Part shown: positions 17,002-25,472 of the stretch, piece after piece
How the letters are laid out: each line of letters begins with the position of its first letter
How positions within the stretch are numbered: position 1 is the stretch's first letter
Origin: Thermasporomyces sp040195635
Lineage (GTDB): Bacteria; Actinomycetota; Actinomycetes; Propionibacteriales; Actinopolymorphaceae
Direction: 5' to 3'
DNA length: 64,000 nt
Assembly: GCF_040195635.1 (NCBI RefSeq)
Contig: NZ_JBEFTX010000005.1
Location: 186,001 to 250,000 of the forward strand
Notes under the pieces: model-generated
What the model was told of the DNA's origin: nothing
What the model saw: only the letters and a program-made list of their open reading frames with translations
The model's database searches: none
Made by a program: the position numbers and the translations under genes

Positions 17002-17712
17002 TTACCTGCCGAAGAACGGCGACACCATCTCGCCGCCGGACATCAGACGTTCGAAGTTTTCCTGCATGGCCTGGGTATCGTTCAGTCGCGGGAAGGGTTC
17101 GCCCGCTGGCGGCTCGACATCGAGGAACTCACACAGCGGGCCCCAGCCGTCACGAACGTCGAAAACCAGCAGACGTTCGGCTGGAACGGATTCCTTCACC
17201 GTCGACACGTGCCGGTTGAACGCCTCGATGGCGGTTTGTTCGTCAACCTCGTCGACGCCGAAACGCCAGTCGCTGCCGAATAGCGAGCGACCCATCATGT
17301 CGAGCACGGGAAGCATCCCCCGCATGGAGCCGACGATTGCGGCGGCCTGCTCGGGCAGCTTGGTGAGGTCCAGCTCTTCCAGGTCACCGTTGCGGGTGGT
17401 CAGCATGCGGAAGCTGATGAACCAACGCTCGGGATCGCGCACAGTGAGGAGCACCTTCGCCTCGGGATAGGCCTCGACTTGCTCACGCCAGAAGTAGCTC
17501 GCCGGCCAGTCCAGCGTGGCCCGATATCCAGCCAGGACCCGATCCCAGTCGAGGGTCTTCCCCTCGACTGCCGGTAACCACCGGTCCACATGACCGGGGT
17601 GCGTGAACACCTCGTACATGTGGTAACAGGGATCGAACCCGAGCTTCTCGAGCGCGGCCTTCGTCGACGTGGTGCCGGTACGCGGTAGCCCGGCCCCAAT
17701 CACCTTTACCAT
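17002..17712 (-). CDS. Sulfotransferase family protein
   Basis: A 236-aa protein. ATG 17712 follows GGGAAGGGA at proper spacing; the upstream extension in frame is not needed. The N-terminal P-loop GAGLPRTGTTS binds the 5'-phosphosulfate of PAPS, and VRDPERWFISF gives the Arg and Ser of the 3'-phosphate site. These soluble actinobacterial sulfotransferases transfer sulfate to lipids or small molecules; the acceptor is unknown. A broken MarR gene follows it, and a second unrelated sulfotransferase lies at 31314. Confidence 0.8.
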   Translation of the reverse strand: MVKVIGAGLPRTGTTSTKAALEKLGFDPCYHMYEVFTHPGHVDRWLPAVEGKTLDWDRVLAGYRATLDWPASYFWREQVEAYPEAKVLLTVRDPERWFISFRMLTTRNGDLEELDLTKLPEQAAAIVGSMRGMLPVLDMMGRSLFGSDWRFGVDEVDEQTAIEAFNRHVSTVKESVPAERLLVFDVRDGWGPLCEFLDVEPPAGEPFPRLNDTQAMQENFERLMSGGEMVSPFFGR

Positions 17713-17799
17713 GCAGTTCCCTTCCCTAAGCAACAGATGTTTGGCAGTAGTCGAGGTGAAACACGGTTGCCGCACCTCACCTCCAGCCTGCTTCCTGCG

Positions 17800-18203
17800 T
17801 CATGCCGCGGCGGCCACATAAGCTCGGCCAGCCAAGGCCCGGCCGAGCTGAAAGACGCGTCCGCCGAACATCAGGACGCCCAATGGGACGTGTAGGGTCG
17901 TCACGTGCGCTAAGCCCAGCGCTATCTGCGCCAGCGTGGCGCCAAAGAACCCGACCCGCGCATACAGCACCGTGGGTCTGGGCGGGACGCCGGCTAGCCG
18001 CCACGCCAAGACGGCGGCGACCAGGTGCAACAACGCCATGGTCAAGACTCCATACGCCGAAACAGTGTGCAGTACCCTCCGCCAGGCGAGGACAACAGCA
18101 GGCCGGCTGTGATCGATGCGACGAAGACGGCCAAGGTTTGCAGGGTGATCGCGACACGCAAGAACACAAAGTTGCCCCGCCTGACCGTCGTGGGCATGGA
18201 CAT
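17800..18203 (-). pseudogene. Small four-helix membrane protein gene, frameshifted
   Basis: Starts at ATG 18203 with AGAAGGG nine nt upstream. The first frame gives one long helix (FLRVAITLQTLAVFVASITAGLLLS) and ends early at GYCTLFRRMES. The next frame resumes in phase with the fold at SAYGVLTMALLHLVAAVLAWR and continues to helices ending ALAGRAYVAAAA at 17800. A single frameshift near 18070 explains both. It resembles the intact gene at 23218 in size, helix layout and the LHVPLGV motif (HVPLGVLMFGG here). Its promoter is the minus-strand ECF41-type site at 18257-18281. Confidence 0.6.
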
Positions 18204-18256
18204 GGTGGTCATCCCTTCTCCATCTCGAGGCGTACGACCTGGAGTCTCGGTAGTTC

Positions 18257-18281
18257 GACGAAACAACCCACCGGAATGTGA
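18257..18281 (-). promoter_or_regulatory. ECF41-type promoter A(-)
   Basis: Read on the minus strand: TCACA (18281-18277), 16 nt, CGTC (18260-18257). It directs transcription to the frameshifted membrane gene whose start is 54 nt downstream. Matches the reported ECF41 target consensus TGTCACA-N16-CGTC. Confidence 0.75.
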
Positions 18282-18296
18282 GGCGACACGCTCACC

Positions 18297-18321
18297 TCAC
18301 AATCGAGTGCGCTGTTTCGTC
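18297..18321 (+). promoter_or_regulatory. ECF41-type promoter A(+)
   Basis: TCACA (18297-18301), 16 nt, CGTC (18318-18321), pointing to the sigma pseudogene at 18363. Together with A(-) it makes a long inverted repeat: TTCGACGAAACA on the left, TGTTTCGTCGAA on the right, with TGTGAGG/CCTCACA inside. Confidence 0.75.
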
Positions 18322-18362
18322 GAATTGGTGAGGCTGTTGCGAACAAGGGAGTTGTCGCCACG

Positions 18363-18664
18363 ATGAGCACCCAGTCCGGGCCAGGACATGACCCGCTCGA
18401 TCCGGGCCTGAGCGCGATCATGAGCGAGCGGCGTCAGCTGACCAATCTCGCCTACCGACTCCTCGCTCGTTGGCCTACGCCGAAGACGTCGTACCGGAGA
18501 CCTACGCCCGCTGGTACGCCATGTCGGCGCAGCAGCGGGAAGCCATCAGCTCGGTCGGCGCCTGGCTGACCAAGGTCGCCAACCGCAATGACGTCCGGCC
18601 GCCGAGGTTCGCGATGGCCGGAGGTCGTACCTTCGTGCGGTCAGCTGTCTCTGCCTCGGCTTAG
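18363..18664 (+). pseudogene. ECF41 (SigJ-like) sigma factor remnant, frameshifted and truncated
   Basis: ATG 18363 begins MSTQSGPGHDPLDPGLSAIM then SERRQLTNLAYRLL, the ECF41 sigma-2 start seen also at 20524 and 27170. The frame is lost near 18465; the next frame continues YAEDVVPETYARWYAMSAQQREA then ISSVGAWLTKVANR and then degenerates. Region 4 and the SnoaL-like C-terminal domain with DGGG and NPDKL motifs are absent. Its promoter is intact, so a short transcript may still be made. Confidence 0.8.
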
Positions 18665-18865
18665 TTTCAGCTGACGAAGCTCGATCCGGTTCCCGTCAGG
18701 GTCTAGCGCCGTGACCCGGACGCCGTACGCGTAGTCCTCGGGCTCTGCCTCCACGAACTCGACGCCGCGGGACCGAAGCACTTCAAACTCCTTGCGCAAA
18801 TCGTCCGACTCGAGGAAGACCGGACCCGAGGCACTCCGAACCGGCTTGCCCGGCCACACGAGGAT
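18641..18865 (-). pseudogene. VOC (glyoxalase-type) domain fragment
   Basis: The frame encodes the second half of a VOC-fold protein: VFLESDDLRKEFEVLRSRGVEF, then DPDGNRIELRQ with the typical metal-site Glu near the end. The first beta-alpha-beta-beta-beta unit is missing and the upstream sequence in frame has no VOC character, so it is 5'-truncated. It lies tail-to-tail with the sigma remnant. Confidence 0.65.
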
Positions 18866-19243
18866 CGGTTCATGACAGGGCCTCCTCGTACACCGCCGCG
18901 GCGACCTCCCGAGTGCTTCGCCCGCGATCGACAGTCAGTTCTGGCGAGCTGAGTCACGCGCCCCCATCGATCGCGCCCCACGCAGCTGAGGAGAGCTTCC
19001 GGACCTAACCGGCAGCCTTGAGGTCCCGGTGGTGTCGATCCCGACCAACACTCGATCAGCGACCCGCGCACCGCTATCGGATACCACCAACATCCCGTGT
19101 CCGATTACACCTTCATAGCCAATCCCGTGGTGCGTGGCGAAGCAGGTGACCAAACCGATCAGGAATGAAGAAGCGCCGGTCACCGAGCCGTGCCTAGCGT
19201 GGCTGTCATGTGCATCACCGGATATCACCAAAGGGGACAACGC
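18866..19243. other. 378-nt region without a supported gene
   Basis: This stretch lies between the VOC fragment and an intact VOC gene. Frames through it are long only because of the high GC and show no family signatures. It should contain the promoter of the gene at 19244; I could not pick out a convincing one. Confidence 0.45.
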
Positions 19244-19657
19244 ATGAAAGCGCATGTGAGCTCGATCCTTCTCGGCGTCCAGGACATGGACCGGTCCAAG
19301 CGGTTCTACACGGAGGGTCTCGGCTGGGCGATTGAGCAGGACTACGGCGTCTCGGTGTTCTTCGGGTCGGACGGCCGGACGCTCGTCGGCTTCTACGGCC
19401 GCGAGGGCCTGGCCGCAGAGGTGGGCGCGAACCCCGAGGGCAGCGGATTCAGCGGGCTGGTTCTCACCTACGTAGTCCGCAGCGAGGCGCGGGTCGACGA
19501 GATCATCGCCGAGGCCGAGAAGGCCGGCGCCACGATCCTCAAGCCTGCCTCCACCAAGCAGTGGGGCGGGTACGGCGGTTCGTTTGCGGACCCGGACGGC
19601 TACATTTGGGACATCGGATACAGCGCCCAGGGAAAGAACCAGCCTTACGCGGAGTAG
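19244..19657 (+). CDS. VOC family (glyoxalase/bleomycin-resistance-like) protein
   Basis: A 137-aa protein; AAGGGGA lies 7 nt before ATG 19244. It shows two beta-alpha-beta-beta-beta modules: VSSILLGVQDMDRSKRFYTE then GLGW, and VLTYVVRSEARVDEIIAEAEKAGATI with GGSFADPDGYIWDI. DPDGYxWDI carries the usual metal-ligand position near the C-terminus. VOC proteins act as metal-dependent isomerases, dioxygenases or ligand binders, and the substrate cannot be predicted. A strong hairpin terminator follows at 19789. Confidence 0.8.
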   Translation: MKAHVSSILLGVQDMDRSKRFYTEGLGWAIEQDYGVSVFFGSDGRTLVGFYGREGLAAEVGANPEGSGFSGLVLTYVVRSEARVDEIIAEAEKAGATILKPASTKQWGGYGGSFADPDGYIWDIGYSAQGKNQPYAE

Positions 19658-19788
19658 CCGCCGAGAAGAGCTTGTGGCGAGTGCGGGCGGAGGTTGTCCC
19701 GGACTTCGTCGAACCTGAGCTGGCGTCGCGGTAGTCGTGGTGTGGGTATCCAGCGCGGATTTGTGATCATGGACGGGCGGGCAGAGAT

Positions 19789-19818
19789 CCTCCTGCCCGC
19801 CACATGGCGGGCAGGAGG
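19789..19818. terminator. Bidirectional hairpin terminator
   Basis: A perfect 13-bp stem (CCTCCTGCCCGCC paired with GGCGGGCAGGAGG) with a 4-nt loop lies between the convergent VOC (+) and SnoaL-like (-) genes, so it can end transcription from both sides. Confidence 0.75.
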
Positions 19819-19833
19819 CCGAGGGTGCGGCGG

Positions 19834-20328
19834 TTAGGAGGCTGCTTGTGTCGACGTCTCGTTCGCCTCGGCCGGCTTCGTCAGGTCGACATCGACACGG
19901 GGTGAGCCGGTGAGCGGAGTCGTGTCGAAGTAGCGGACTTCGAAGACGCGTTCGGTGAACTTCCATCCGTCCGGCGTGCGGCGGTAGCGGTCGTGGAACA
20001 GGCCGTGGTTGAACATTGAACGGCCTTCGTTGAGGCGCCCGAGTTCACTGACGTAGGCCCGAGCGGACGCTGTATCGCCGTCGACCTGGATCGTGCCGGG
20101 ATGGGCGGTTTGGATAAAAAATTCCCATACACCGTCGAGCCGGTGGGTTCCAGCGCGGATCTGCTCCGCTCCGGACATCTCGATATTCGCAACCGGGATG
20201 CGGTACACGGCATCGTGGGTGAACAGCGACGCGACTCGGTCGTTGTCGCGCATCATCGCGGCATCGGTGAACTCGGCTTGCAGGGCGAAGATCTCGAAGC
20301 GGTCGGCGAGTGCCTGGTAGTCGCTCAT
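19834..20328 (-). CDS. SnoaL-like (NTF2-fold) protein
   Basis: A 164-aa protein; AGGAGGAACTAG precedes ATG 20328. The NTF2/SnoaL pattern is clear: an N-terminal helix (ALADRFEIFALQAEFTDAAM) leading to DNDRVASLFTHDAVYRIP, a central hydrophobic pocket region and FHDRYRRTPDGWKFTERVFE. The family includes cyclases, isomerases and hydratases or ligand-binding proteins. It is the minus-strand target of ECF41-type promoter B(-), divergent from an intact ECF41 sigma gene that itself ends in a SnoaL-like domain. Confidence 0.8.
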   Translation of the reverse strand: MSDYQALADRFEIFALQAEFTDAAMMRDNDRVASLFTHDAVYRIPVANIEMSGAEQIRAGTHRLDGVWEFFIQTAHPGTIQVDGDTASARAYVSELGRLNEGRSMFNHGLFHDRYRRTPDGWKFTERVFEVRYFDTTPLTGSPRVDVDLTKPAEANETSTQAAS

Positions 20329-20365
20329 CTAGTTCCTCCTGTGGTGGAGTGGCCTTGCCAGCTAC

Positions 20366-20390
20366 GACGACCCACCGCCGCGGATTGTCA
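20366..20390 (-). promoter_or_regulatory. ECF41-type promoter B(-)
   Basis: On the minus strand TGACA (20390-20386), 16 nt, CGTC (20369-20366). It points to the SnoaL-like gene 38 nt downstream. Confidence 0.75.
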
Positions 20391-20407
20391 GGCGTTCCGG
20401 GCGCGGC

Positions 20408-20432
20408 TGACATTTCGGCCCGTCATCTTGTC
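20408..20432 (+). promoter_or_regulatory. ECF41-type promoter B(+)
   Basis: TGACA (20408-20412), 16 nt, TGTC (20429-20432), pointing to the ECF41 sigma gene at 20464. This suggests autoregulation of the sigma factor. Confidence 0.75.
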
Positions 20433-20463
20433 GATGAGGTAAGAGCTGAGACGACGAGGGAAG

Positions 20464-21417
20464 GTGGCTGCGGCACCCATGGAGAACCGAAGCGAGGGGA
20501 GCGGCCCGCCCGATCCCGCGATCATGAGCGAGCGTCGGAAGCTGATCAACCTTGCGTACCGGCTTCTTGGCTCGCTGTCGGATGCCGAGGATGCGGTCCA
20601 GGAGGCGTACACCCGCTGGTACACCATGTCCGAGGAGCAGCAGGCATCCATCGAAACGCCGGGTGCGTGGTTGTCCAAGGTGACCAGCCGCATCTGCCTG
20701 GACATGCTCGGCTCGGCTCGCGCCCGTCGGGAGCGCTACGTCGGTGCGTGGATTCCCGAGCCGGTGCCCGAACCGACGGAGTGGAGTCGCCAGGGCCGGC
20801 CAAGCGATGGCACGGTGGATCCCGCGGATCGGGTCACCTTGGACGAGTCGATCAGCATGGCTTTTCTCATCGTGCTGGAAGCGATGACTCCGGCGGAGCG
20901 CGTCGCGTTCATCCTCCACGACGTGTTTCACTTCCCGTTCGCCGACATCGCCGAGATCACCGGACGGACGCCGGGGGCGTGCCGGCAGCTGGCCTTCAGC
21001 GCCCGTCGGCGCGTCGACGCTGCGCAGCCTTCTGCGACCCCCACCGTCGAGCAGGCGAGAATCGTGCGAGATTTCAAGCAGGCGTGGGAAGCCATGGACA
21101 TCCAGGCTCTGGTCGGCTTGTTGGATCCGGACGCCGTTGCGGTCGGCGACGGCGGTGGTATCGCCCGTGCGGCCCTCGAACCGCTCACTGGTAGCGGACA
21201 GATCGCGCGTGCCTATGCGGAGTTCGTCCGACTGGCAACCGACGCAACAATCCTGGAGCGTACGGTCAACGGCCAGCCTGGACTGGTCGCACAGCAAGAC
21301 GGCCGCACGGTCACCGTGTTCGCCTTCGATATCGTCGCCGGAAAGATCAGACACATCTGGGCCGTTCGCAATCCGGAGAAGCTCCGTTCCTGGACTGAAG
21401 GCTGGACCGAGGGCTGA
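20464..21417 (+). CDS. sigJ-like: ECF41-family RNA polymerase sigma factor with SnoaL-like C-terminal domain
   Basis: A 317-aa sigma factor starting at GTG 20464 (ATG 20479 is the alternative, without a better ribosome site). Sigma region 2 spans about 25-90 (LINLAYRLLGSLSDAEDAVQ) and region 4 about 130-185 (ERVAFILHDVF, DIAEITGRTPGACRQLA). ECF41 hallmarks are all present: the linker motif WIPEP (96-100), DGGG (229-232) and NPEKL (303-307; NPDKL in the family). In characterised ECF41 members the fused C-terminal domain tunes sigma activity in place of an anti-sigma factor. Divergent from the SnoaL-like gene, with its own target-type promoter. Confidence 0.92.
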   Translation: MAAAPMENRSEGSGPPDPAIMSERRKLINLAYRLLGSLSDAEDAVQEAYTRWYTMSEEQQASIETPGAWLSKVTSRICLDMLGSARARRERYVGAWIPEPVPEPTEWSRQGRPSDGTVDPADRVTLDESISMAFLIVLEAMTPAERVAFILHDVFHFPFADIAEITGRTPGACRQLAFSARRRVDAAQPSATPTVEQARIVRDFKQAWEAMDIQALVGLLDPDAVAVGDGGGIARAALEPLTGSGQIARAYAEFVRLATDATILERTVNGQPGLVAQQDGRTVTVFAFDIVAGKIRHIWAVRNPEKLRSWTEGWTEG

Positions 21418-21445
21418 TGCCGGAGCTTCCTGGTGGGATTTCCCC

Positions 21446-22996
21446 TCAACCCTTCGGGTCGGCAGCGAATCGGGTGAGGGCGTCCCGGGCCGCCACCGGC
21501 TTCGGACCGAGATCAGCGATGTGCCCGTCCGGTCGGACGAGGACGAATCCGCCACGACGCATCCCGTAGGCAGCGCGAGCCGTGCCGTCGGGATCGGAGC
21601 CATCGTCGACGCGGACGATGACAGGGTCGGTGCCGGGCATGTTGGTGTGCGATTGGAGGTTCGAGCCGGAATGGGCGCCGGCGGGGTCGAAGATGATCAG
21701 AGTCAGGTGATCGGGTCCGATATGGTCGTGGATCGTTCCTGCGCCCACCGGCGTATCGGGGGCGCGGTCACCGGTAACCGGCGCAGCGGTGGCCGGTCGT
21801 GGCAGCCGGCGACGGGAGTAACTCACGTCGAGCTGGGAGTTCTGCCGACTGCTGCGCCGGGCGCCACCCTGGCTCCTGCTGGTCGCACTGAGCAGGAGGT
21901 CCCGCCCGGCCCGGGCGAGCGGGTTGCGCAGCGCGAAGATGCGGCGCCGGATTTCGACGTCGCGAATTGTCGCCTCAGCCGCAGGCCGTCGTTCGGTCTG
22001 ATAGTCGTCCAGCAGGTCGGAAGGGGCTCCGCGGTCGACGCGGGCCAACCGCCAGGCGAGGTTGAACGCGTCCTGGATGCCGAGGTTCATCCCCTGGCCG
22101 CCGAACGGTGGGAACACGTGAGCCGCGTCGCCGGCAAGGAAGACCCGACCCTTCCGGTACTCGTCGGCAAGGCAGACCCGCGTGCGAAATATCGACGTCC
22201 AGTCGGCCCGGGAGATGCTGATCTGCGTCGGTCCCCTTGATTGCAGAATCCGTTCCAGGATGTCGGGAGTCGGTTCGGGCACGCTGCCGTGGCGCGCCCG
22301 GTCGGTGACGTCGACGAAGATGCGCCACAGATGGTCCGGGCCGGGCAGACGCATGAGCATCAGAGGGCCCTCGGGGCCGAGCCACATTGCGCTGTCCTGG
22401 ATCGGTGGCGCCGGATCAAGGACCGTATCGCCGAGGTAGTACGTCTCGCCGGTGGCTACCCCGGTGAACGGAATTCCGAGTTGTTCCCGAACCCTGCTTT
22501 GGGATCCGTCCGCACCGATCAGCCACCGCGCCCTCAGCCGCCGGCCATCGGTCAGCCGAGCGGTGACCGATCGGTCATCCTGGGTCAGCTCGTCCAGCTC
22601 GCAGCCCGCGTCAACCGGGATCTGGAGCTGGTCGAGTCGTTGACGCAGAATCGCCTCCAACCCCTGCTGTGGCAGCACGTAGGTGTACGGATAGGGGCTC
22701 TCCGGGGGCATCCACGGCATCCGGACCAGCTCGTCGTCGCCGCGCATGATCGATGCTCCGGTCAACGTGTAGGCGACCCGGGCGATGCGGTCGGCGAGAC
22801 CGAGGCCGGCGAGCAGCTCCATCGAGCGGGCTTGGAGACCCAGCGCGCGCGAACTCTCGTTCGGCTCGGTGCGACGTTCCACGACCCGGCAGGACACCCC
22901 GTTCGCGGCGAGAACCAGTGCGGCGACCATTCCTGTCGGTCCGGCGCCGACGACGAGCACGTCGGGCTGGTCGGTTTCCGGTCGATCGCTACCCAT
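21446..22996 (-). CDS. FAD-dependent aromatic-type monooxygenase (PheA/TfdB family)
   Basis: A 516-aa class A flavoprotein; ATG 22996 has GGAGG nine nt upstream, better than GTG 23005. Motifs in order: dinucleotide-binding GAGPTGM near the start, the DG motif LIGADGSQSRVR, the GD motif FLAGDAAHVFPPFGGQGMN, and a degraded thioredoxin-like C-terminal domain. Such enzymes hydroxylate phenolic or polyketide-type substrates with NAD(P)H and O2. Driven by ECF41-type promoter C(-). FAD oxidoreductases are typical ECF41 neighbours. Confidence 0.85.
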   Translation of the reverse strand: MGSDRPETDQPDVLVVGAGPTGMVAALVLAANGVSCRVVERRTEPNESSRALGLQARSMELLAGLGLADRIARVAYTLTGASIMRGDDELVRMPWMPPESPYPYTYVLPQQGLEAILRQRLDQLQIPVDAGCELDELTQDDRSVTARLTDGRRLRARWLIGADGSQSRVREQLGIPFTGVATGETYYLGDTVLDPAPPIQDSAMWLGPEGPLMLMRLPGPDHLWRIFVDVTDRARHGSVPEPTPDILERILQSRGPTQISISRADWTSIFRTRVCLADEYRKGRVFLAGDAAHVFPPFGGQGMNLGIQDAFNLAWRLARVDRGAPSDLLDDYQTERRPAAEATIRDVEIRRRIFALRNPLARAGRDLLLSATSRSQGGARRSSRQNSQLDVSYSRRRLPRPATAAPVTGDRAPDTPVGAGTIHDHIGPDHLTLIIFDPAGAHSGSNLQSHTNMPGTDPVIVRVDDGSDPDGTARAAYGMRRGGFVLVRPDGHIADLGPKPVAARDALTRFAADPKG

Positions 22997-23102
22997 CGCG
23001 TCCACCTCCGCAGGAGCTGTTCATTGATCGGCTCATCTCCTTCCCGACTCGCTCAAGGGGTGATGGCACCTGGACCGGTGAGTTCGGTGTCTTACTCGTA
23101 CC

Positions 23103-23127
23103 GACGACCCAGACCCGCGACTTGTCA
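23103..23127 (-). promoter_or_regulatory. ECF41-type promoter C(-)
   Basis: On the minus strand TGACA (23127-23123), 16 nt, CGTC (23106-23103). It points to the monooxygenase gene starting 107 nt downstream. Confidence 0.75.
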
Positions 23128-23146
23128 GGAAAGCGCACGTTCCTAC

Positions 23147-23171
23147 TGACACTTCGGGCCGCCATCTCGTC
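23147..23171 (+). promoter_or_regulatory. ECF41-type promoter C(+)
   Basis: TGACA (23147-23151), 16 nt, CGTC (23168-23171), pointing to the membrane-protein/multicopper-oxidase operon at 23218. Confidence 0.75.
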
Positions 23172-23217
23172 GAACGGTTCGAGTCACTACCGATCAACCA
23201 CCTCCTCGGGAGTCACG

Positions 23218-23637
23218 ATGGCGATCACGACTACGACCGGGGTCACGGGACGGTCCAAGCCGCGACGGCTGGCGTTGCTGGTGAATCGGATGATCGTGAG
23301 CGTTCACGCGCTGGCGATCTTCGGCCAGCCGGTGTTCGCCGGCGGCTATCTGAGCGGCGACTACGACATGCTGTGGCCGCACCGCTGGGGCGCCGACGTC
23401 GTCTTCTCCCTCGGCTTCGTCCAGCTGGTGACGGCCTTGGTGCTGTGGCTGCTCCGCGGACCGGTCTGGCTGCTCATTGCCAGCCTGCTGATCGCGGCAG
23501 GCGAAACCGGCCAGTACTTCGCCGGGCTCGCGGGCGCCCTCGATCTGCACGTCCCGCTCGGCGTCGCTCTCGTCACCGCGATTGTGCTGACAACCGTCGC
23601 CGTGTGGCGGCCGCAACGATGGCGGGTGGAAGGATGA
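23218..23637 (+). CDS. Small four-helix membrane protein, partner of multicopper oxidase
   Basis: A 139-aa protein with GGGAG before ATG 23218. Four hydrophobic segments (about 20-45, 62-80, 83-105, 112-132) follow a basic N-terminus. The LDLHVPLGVALVTA motif is shared with the broken gene at 17800, so the two are paralogues both placed under ECF41-type promoters. The stop overlaps the start of the multicopper oxidase (ATGA), which implies translational coupling and a joint role. No biochemical function is known to me for this family. Confidence 0.75.
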   Translation: MAITTTTGVTGRSKPRRLALLVNRMIVSVHALAIFGQPVFAGGYLSGDYDMLWPHRWGADVVFSLGFVQLVTALVLWLLRGPVWLLIASLLIAAGETGQYFAGLAGALDLHVPLGVALVTAIVLTTVAVWRPQRWRVEG

Positions 23638-25223
23638 CCCGACAGAGCATGCCTCGACGGACGCTCCTGGGCTTGTCCGCCGGGGCGGGAATCGCGCTCG
23701 CCGCCGGACTGACCGGACCGCGGATACTGCACCACGGTGGGCGCGGGACCGGTGAGCTGTTGCGCAGCAGGACTCCGTTGCCGGAGCCGTTCCAGCAACC
23801 GCTGACGACCCCACGGGTGCTCCAACCCATCCGGACTACGGGCGACACCGACTACTACCGGATCGTTCAGCGGGAGTCGGCTGCCGAGATCATTCCCGGC
23901 GTCCGAACACCGATCTGGGGCTACGAGGGGACCTTTCCCGGCCCGACGATCGAGTCCCGCAAGGACCGAACCACCGTCGTTCACCACCGCAACGAACTTC
24001 CCGTCCCGACCGTGGTCCACCTGCACGGCGGGCACACCCCTGCCGACTCCGACGGCTACCCAACCGATCTCCTCACACCAGCCGCCGGCTGGGACGCCGA
24101 CCATGCCGGCCACGGCGACCATGCGGGCGGCATGCACGACGACCGGGCGCGGATCGCGCACGGCGAACGTGACTACCGCTATCCGCCCCAGCAGCGCGCC
24201 GCCACGTTGTGGTACCACGATCACCGGATGGACTTCACCGGCCCGGCGGTGTACCGGGGGCTGGTCGGCTTCCACCTGATCCGCGACGACGAGGAAGATG
24301 CGCTGGACCTGCCATCGGGCGAACGTGAGCTGCCGCTGATGATCGCCGATCGTGCCTTCGACGAGCACGGCGCCTTCGCCTACCCGTCCCTCGACCCGAC
24401 CCTGCGCACCACCCCGGGCGTTCAGGACGCCTATGTGGAGGGCGTGTTCGGCGACGTCATTCTGGTCAATGGCGCACCCTGGCCGGTCCACGAAGTGGCA
24501 GCAGCCAGATACCGACTGCGCGTCCTCAACGCCTCAAACGCCCGCCGCTACGACCTGACCCTGGACCCGCCGCCACCCGGCGGCGCCGGCTTCGTCCAGA
24601 TCGGCAGCGACCAAGGACTCCTTGACGCACCACGTCGTCACGACCACCTGCCCATCGCACCGGCCGAACGCTACGACCTGATAGTCGACTTCAGCCGCTA
24701 CCCGGTCGGCACCCGGGTCACCGTCCGCAACCGCCTCGGCGCCGGGCCGACCGCCCTAGTGATGCAGTTCGTCGTCACCCGCCGCGAATACGATCCGAGC
24801 CGCATCCCGCGGAAACTCAGCGACCTTCCGCGACTGACCCGCGAGCAGGCCACAACGGTTCGCGAGTTCAGCTTCCACAGCGGCCCGGTCCACGGACACG
24901 CAGGCTGGCTGATCGGCGGCAAGCCCTTCTCGCCGGATCACATGGCGGCGACGCCTCGGCTCGGAGATGTCGAGATCTGGCGGTTCGCCGCCGACGTGCA
25001 TCACCCGGTCCATCTGCATCTCGTGGGATTCCAGGTCCTGACCCGCCATGGTCGCCCACCGGGACCGTACGATGCCGGACACAAGGACACGGTCGACCTG
25101 AGGCCGGCCGAAGCAGTCGAGGTGATCACTCGATTCCACGGCTACCGAGGCCGCTACGTCTTCCACTGCCACAACGCCGAGCACGAGGACATGGCGATGA
25201 TGGCGAACTTCGAAGTGATCTGA
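23634..25223 (+). CDS. Tat-exported multicopper oxidase
   Basis: A 529-aa oxidase starting at ATG 23634. MPRRTLLGLSAGAG is a Tat signal. Copper ligands are visible: HLHGGH (129-134) and WYHDH (193-197) for the type 2/3 site, HHPVHLH (456-462) and HCHNAEHEDMAM (511-522) for the T1/T3 sites, with Met as axial T1 ligand. Three cupredoxin domains fit the length. A His-rich insert (about 157-176, HAGHGDHAGGMHD) may bind extra copper. CotA/CueO-like proteins oxidise phenols, bilirubin-like compounds or Cu(I) outside the membrane. Cotranscribed with the membrane protein at 23218. Confidence 0.9.
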   Translation: MTRQSMPRRTLLGLSAGAGIALAAGLTGPRILHHGGRGTGELLRSRTPLPEPFQQPLTTPRVLQPIRTTGDTDYYRIVQRESAAEIIPGVRTPIWGYEGTFPGPTIESRKDRTTVVHHRNELPVPTVVHLHGGHTPADSDGYPTDLLTPAAGWDADHAGHGDHAGGMHDDRARIAHGERDYRYPPQQRAATLWYHDHRMDFTGPAVYRGLVGFHLIRDDEEDALDLPSGERELPLMIADRAFDEHGAFAYPSLDPTLRTTPGVQDAYVEGVFGDVILVNGAPWPVHEVAAARYRLRVLNASNARRYDLTLDPPPPGGAGFVQIGSDQGLLDAPRRHDHLPIAPAERYDLIVDFSRYPVGTRVTVRNRLGAGPTALVMQFVVTRREYDPSRIPRKLSDLPRLTREQATTVREFSFHSGPVHGHAGWLIGGKPFSPDHMAATPRLGDVEIWRFAADVHHPVHLHLVGFQVLTRHGRPPGPYDAGHKDTVDLRPAEAVEVITRFHGYRGRYVFHCHNAEHEDMAMMANFEVI

Positions 25224-25472
25224 CCACCTGCGACCATCTCCAGCCGCTCACCACCCGCAGCCTGACAAACCGGGACCGCGCAGCGTCATAACCGGCGAAG
25301 AGCAAAGAACCTGACCGCCTGGCAGAAGGGCATCACGTGAACATCACACTCTGTCGGACTGACGTGCTGATGATCGGCAGTGTCATCGTTCACATCGACT
25401 GACTGCTCCGCTGTAGCGCCTGTTGCAGCCGAAAGTAGCGGGACCCTTCACTCGCACAAGAAGAAGGTTCAG

